The notes under the pieces are model-generated. The model was not told the origin of the DNA and did not search any database. It saw only the letters and a list, made by a program, of their open reading frames with translations. From the NCBI GenBank assembly GCA_944363805.1, contig CALVVH010000045.1, positions 1-9,772 of the forward strand: a stretch of DNA of 9,772 nt, written 5' to 3'. This DNA comes from an uncultured Bacilli bacterium. GTDB taxonomy: Bacteria; Bacillota_I; Bacilli_A; RF39; UBA660. Shown here piece by piece: positions 6,043-9,772 of this stretch. The first letter of the stretch is position 1. Every line of letters begins with the position of its first letter. Made by a program: the position numbers and the translations under genes.

Positions 6043-9000
6043 AAAATAAACTTAGTTGCGCAGACTCAGGCATATCTTTAAAAACCCCGAGTTCTCTTAA
6101 ATTATTGACAGTTGTTTGATTTACCTTGCCTCGAGTTTGGAAGTCGTCGATACAATAGAATGGTTTCTTTTCTCTTTCTTCAACTATCTTATTGGCAACG
6201 TTTTCACCTAGCCCATCGACAGCCATGAATGGTAAATAAAGGGCTTTATTTTCTTCATCGATGTAGAATGTTTTGGCTAATGATTTTTCAATATTAATAT
6301 TTTCAAAGTGGAAGCCACGAGCAAGCATTTCTAGAGCTACTGCTAGAGTATCAGCAACGGCATTTTCTTTGGCTGATGCTGAAAATCCTTTTTCTTTTAT
6401 TTCGATAAGACGACGTTTGATGCCATCATAACCTCCAAGCATTGCTTTAACATCGAAATCACTTCTTCTAATACTGAAGAATGCTGAATAATAATAAAGA
6501 GGATAATAAACTTTAAACCAAGCAACACGGTAAGCCATCATAACATAAGCACAAGCATGGGCTTTGGGAAACATATATTCAATCTTTCGACAACACTCAA
6601 TAAACCATTCTGGAACACTGTGTTCACGCATCAATGCTGCATGTTCAAGCCAAGTATCCGGTTCTTTTTTAGCTTTTCCTTTACGAACGAACTCACTTAT
6701 TTTGAAGGCTTTGGATGAATCTAGTCCATAGTTAATTAGACTTACCATGATATCATCACGACATCCCACTACTTCGTTAAATGATGCCACATTATTGACG
6801 ATAAGTTCTCGCACATTACCTTGCCATACATTGGTACCATGAGAAAGTCCAGCGATTTTTACAAGATCTGCAAAGTGCGTCGGTTTTATTTCTAAAAGCA
6901 TGTTGATAGCAAAGTTAGTACCAAATTCTGGGATACCAAGAGTACCAGTTTTATTTAGAATTTGCTCTTCAGTAACACCAAGGGCTTTGGGAGAGGTAAA
7001 TAAACTGATAACATTTTTATCATCGAATGGAATATCTAGAATATTTACTTTAGTTGTATCTCCTAAATACCTTAGCATCGTCGGATCATCGTGTCCAAGT
7101 ATATCTAGTTTTAAGACATTATCGTGGATTGCATGGAAGTCGAAATGCGTTGTATACCAAGTACTATCTGGTTCATCAGCTGGATATTGGTATGGTGTAA
7201 AGTCAAATACATCCATATATTGAGGAATAACTATAATTCCTCCAGGGTGTTGACCAGTAGTTCTTTTAACTCCCGTACAGCCGATTGCTAACCGTTCTAT
7301 TTCGATATTGTTTAAAATAATGTTTTTATCTTCACAATAACCACGAACATAACCAAAGGCTGTTTTATCAGCAACTGTCGAGATTGTTCCGGCACGATAA
7401 GCATGATCTTCACCGAACAATACTTTTACGTGATTGTGGGCAGCAGCTTGATTATCACCTGAGAAATTAAGGTCGATATCTGGCACTTTTTCAGCTTTAA
7501 ATCCTAAGAATGTCGCAAACGGCATGTCTTGCCCTTCTTTTTTTAGTTTTTCGCCACATTCACAAATACGGTCTGGCATGTCATAACCACTTGAATAAGT
7601 ATTGGCCAAAGGTTCCCCTTGTTCATCTTCAAAGTAAGACTTTTTACACTTTGGGCAAACATAATGTGGAGGAAGCCCATTAACCTCAGTAATACCCATC
7701 ATTGTAGCAACGAGCGATGAACCAACTGAACCACGGGAACCCACGAAATAACCATCAGCATTACTCTTTTTAACAAGCTTTTCAGCGATTAAGTAAATGA
7801 CATCGAATCCTCCACCGATGATACCAGCAAGTTCGGCTTCCAGGCGTTCTTCAATATTTTGAGGAAGTGGGTCACCATAAATTTCATGAGCTCTTTTATA
7901 AACCATATCTTTGGTAATCTCTGCTGAATTTTCCAAAATTGGCGTATAAAGTTTATCATGAATAATTTGTAGTTCCTCTACTTCATCAGCAATTTTATTA
8001 GGATTAGTAATAACTACTTCCTTTTGTAATTCGGGATCTAGAAAGGAAAATTGTTCCATCATTTCCTCAGTAGTCATGAAATACATATTCGGTACTTCTA
8101 TATCGCTATGATTTAAAGGATGTATTCTACCATTAGTCTTTTGATTAATGATAATCTTACGATATATCAAATCATCTGGACGAAGATTGTGGACATCTCC
8201 AGTTGCCACTGGTAATTTACCAATTTTCTTGGCAGTCTTTATCAATCTGGTTATATAACCATTATATTCTAAAATACTATGGAACTTCTTATCTGGACCA
8301 ATGATGTGGGAACAAGCAGTAGCAGGATTAACCTCAATATAATCATAGAAGTTCATCATGTCTACTAGTTCATCTTCCGATAATCCTAGACCTTTTTCAA
8401 ATACTTCACCATTGATACAACCACTACCAATGATTAAACCTTCTCTTAAATCCATCAAATCAGTTCTTGGAATCTTTGGTTCTTTTCCCTTATACAAATA
8501 TTTAGTATTAGCTAAACTAATTATTTTAAATAAGTTTTTTAACCCTACCTTATTTTTAGCAATAACAGTTAGATGGAAAGGCCGAGCAAACTTAATGGCA
8601 TTTTCTTTATCAGCAAGACCTTCCAAATCTATAGTTGTTTTAATATTTTGTCTTTTAAGTTCATAAAGCATTTTATAAAAGCATTTACTAGTTCCTTCAC
8701 AGTCGTAGTCTGCTCTATGGTGTTTATCTTCATCCCATTCAACTTCTAAATTTTTAACAAGAGTTGAAAGTTTATGATTTCGCCATTCCGGATACATATT
8801 ACGAGCCATTCCCATGGTATCGATTACTGTATTGTTAAATTCTCCCAAATTATATTTTTTAACAGCACTAGTAATAAAGGAAATATCGAATTGCGCATTA
8901 TGAGCCACTAATGGAAGGTCCCCGATAAATTCTAGGAATCTTTTCGTAACATTTTCTTCACTATCTTTACCTTCTAGCATTTCATCTGTAATATTAGTTA

Positions 9001-9772
9001 GTTCAGTAATTATTTTAGGAAGAGGATGAGGACAAGCAATAAGTTCATCAAATCTGTCGATTATCTCATCATTTTTAACTTTTACTGCCCCAATTTCAAT
9101 CATTTGGTCAGTACCGCTATTTAAACCAGTTGTTTCTGTATCATATACAACATATTCTTGATCAAATAAAGTATACTCTTTATTTTTAAATACAATATTT
9201 GCTTCAACATCTACGACATTTAATTCTGCTCCATAAAGGGCTTTAAATTTATCTTTATCTTCTTTCCCTTTATTAATTTTAGCTAAAGTATTATAAACAT
9301 CGGGATAGGCTTGCAAACAGTTATGGTCCATGATACCGATGGCTTTGTGGCCAAGTTTTGATGCAAATTTGACAAGTGTGCCAGCATCGATTACACCATC
9401 CATCATACTCATCATCGTATGGGCATGAAGTTCTACTCTCTTTTCGGGAGCCTCATCTTTAACTTTGATGTCTTTTGAAGGAATTGCTTCAATATTCTTA
9501 GCATTTAAAATCATCTGTTTTAAATATGTATCCATTTCAATGTTACCATGAACACGATACCAGTCTCCAACATTCAATTTTTTGTTTATCTCAGCAAACT
9601 CTTCTTCATCAAAACGAACAAGTTTCATTAAATAACTATCAGTTTTATCACTAACTTTCATGTTAAGAATAAAAATTGGTCCTTTTTTTCCTTGACGTTC
9701 AACAACTTCTTTAGCAAATATGTATACTTCAACAATTATATTTTTAGTTTCCCCTAAAATATTGTTAAGCTG
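6041..9772 (-). CDS. polC: DNA polymerase III alpha subunit, PolC type (5' end cut by window edge)
   Basis: PolC is the replicative DNA polymerase of low-GC Gram-positives, acting with the beta clamp at the fork. The frame stays open to the window edge: 37 codons precede the first in-window ATG (9661) and read as the OB-fold (VYIFAKEVVERQGKKGPIFI), so that ATG is internal. Counting from it: PHP domain VELHAHTMMSMMDG (76-89); DEDDh proofreading exonuclease inserted in PHP with DTETTGL (174-180), AHNAQFD (253-259) and H315/D320; PHP resumes near FARPFHLTV (358); zinc-binding cysteines 669, 672, 700 and 702; catalytic PDIDLNFSG with D728 and D730; helix-hairpin-helix region near 1150-1190; and the C-terminal clamp-binding motif QLSLF (1202-1206). 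All key residues are present. About 1,243 codons are visible out of roughly 1,430 usual for the family, so only an N-terminal part is missing. Confidence 0.98.
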   Translation of the reverse strand, partial: QLNNILGETKNIIVEVYIFAKEVVERQGKKGPIFILNMKVSDKTDSYLMKLVRFDEEEFAEINKKLNVGDWYRVHGNIEMDTYLKQMILNAKNIEAIPSKDIKVKDEAPEKRVELHAHTMMSMMDGVIDAGTLVKFASKLGHKAIGIMDHNCLQAYPDVYNTLAKINKGKEDKDKFKALYGAELNVVDVEANIVFKNKEYTLFDQEYVVYDTETTGLNSGTDQMIEIGAVKVKNDEIIDRFDELIACPHPLPKIITELTNITDEMLEGKDSEENVTKRFLEFIGDLPLVAHNAQFDISFITSAVKKYNLGEFNNTVIDTMGMARNMYPEWRNHKLSTLVKNLEVEWDEDKHHRADYDCEGTSKCFYKMLYELKRQNIKTTIDLEGLADKENAIKFARPFHLTVIAKNKVGLKNLFKIISLANTKYLYKGKEPKIPRTDLMDLREGLIIGSGCINGEVFEKGLGLSEDELVDMMNFYDYIEVNPATACSHIIGPDKKFHSILEYNGYITRLIKTAKKIGKLPVATGDVHNLRPDDLIYRKIIINQKTNGRIHPLNHSDIEVPNMYFMTTEEMMEQFSFLDPELQKEVVITNPNKIADEVEELQIIHDKLYTPILENSAEITKDMVYKRAHEIYGDPLPQNIEERLEAELAGIIGGGFDVIYLIAEKLVKKSNADGYFVGSRGSVGSSLVATMMGITEVNGLPPHYVCPKCKKSYFEDEQGEPLANTYSSGYDMPDRICECGEKLKKEGQDMPFATFLGFKAEKVPDIDLNFSGDNQAAAHNHVKVLFGEDHAYRAGTISTVADKTAFGYVRGYCEDKNIILNNIEIERLAIGCTGVKRTTGQHPGGIIVIPQYMDVFDFTPYQYPADEPDSTWYTTHFDFHAIHDNVLKLDILGHDDPTMLRYLGDTTKVNILDIPFDDKNVISLFTSPKALGVTEEQILNKTGTLGIPEFGTNFAINMLLEIKPTHFADLVKIAGLSHGTNVWQGNVRELIVNNVASFNEVVGCRDDIMVSLINYGLDSSKAFKISEFVRKGKAKKEPDTWLEHAALMREHSVPEWFIECCRKIEYMFPKAHACAYVMMAYRVAWFKVYYPLYYYSAFFSIRRSDFDVKAMLGGYDGIKRRLIEIKEKGFSASAKENAVADTLAVALEMLARGFHFENINIEKSLAKTFYIDEENKALYLPFMAVDGLGENVANKIVEEREKKPFYCIDDFQTRGKVNQTTVNNLRELGVFKDMPESAQLSLF

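Overview
The window looks like the chromosome of a low-GC Gram-positive bacterium. The DNA is AT-rich, and the replicative polymerase is the PolC type (PHP domain with an inserted DEDDh exonuclease) that is typical of Bacillota and relatives. Tryptophan codons checked in polC, priA and lemA are TGG, and TGA acts as a stop, so the standard bacterial code applies. The proteins suggest an uncultured Bacilli-like lineage, but that placement is inference. Every convincing gene is on the minus strand, so the biological reading order is from high to low coordinates.

In transcription order: (1) polC, entering from the right edge (9772) without its first part and ending at 6041 with the clamp-binding tail QLSLF. 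(2) After 10 bases, an unrecognised 225-residue soluble protein (6030-5353), apparently in the same operon, closed by a Rho-independent terminator at 5321-5354. (3) A tandem array of three paralogues of the YhcG/DUF1016 PDDEXK-nuclease family (units C, B and A, 5243-2491), with a likely promoter in front of C. Only the last copy, A, is intact. B has a single in-frame TAA, and C has an in-frame TGA within a shortened, scrambled stretch. (4) priA, the replication-restart helicase, directly after copy A. (5) The first 56 codons of a lemA-family gene leaving the left edge, with its own likely promoter and a strong ribosome binding site.

polC and priA are housekeeping replication genes. The nuclease array between them looks like an accessory insertion that has grown by tandem duplication. 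The copies are mosaic: a block of about 718 bp running from one unit's C-terminal half, across the spacer, into the next unit's N-terminal 73 codons is about 98% identical between neighbours, while the middle of each gene is clearly more diverged.

The most notable signal lies in that divergent middle. Each copy carries a palindrome with arms of 13-14 bp at the same codon position, inside the coding sequence. The arms are perfect in B and C and imperfect in A. At three pair positions the base pairs differ between copies but remain complementary, including pairs of one synonymous and one amino-acid-changing substitution. This covariation points to a constraint on the nucleic acid itself (a DNA site or an RNA hairpin) or to palindrome-correcting mutation, rather than to a protein constraint.
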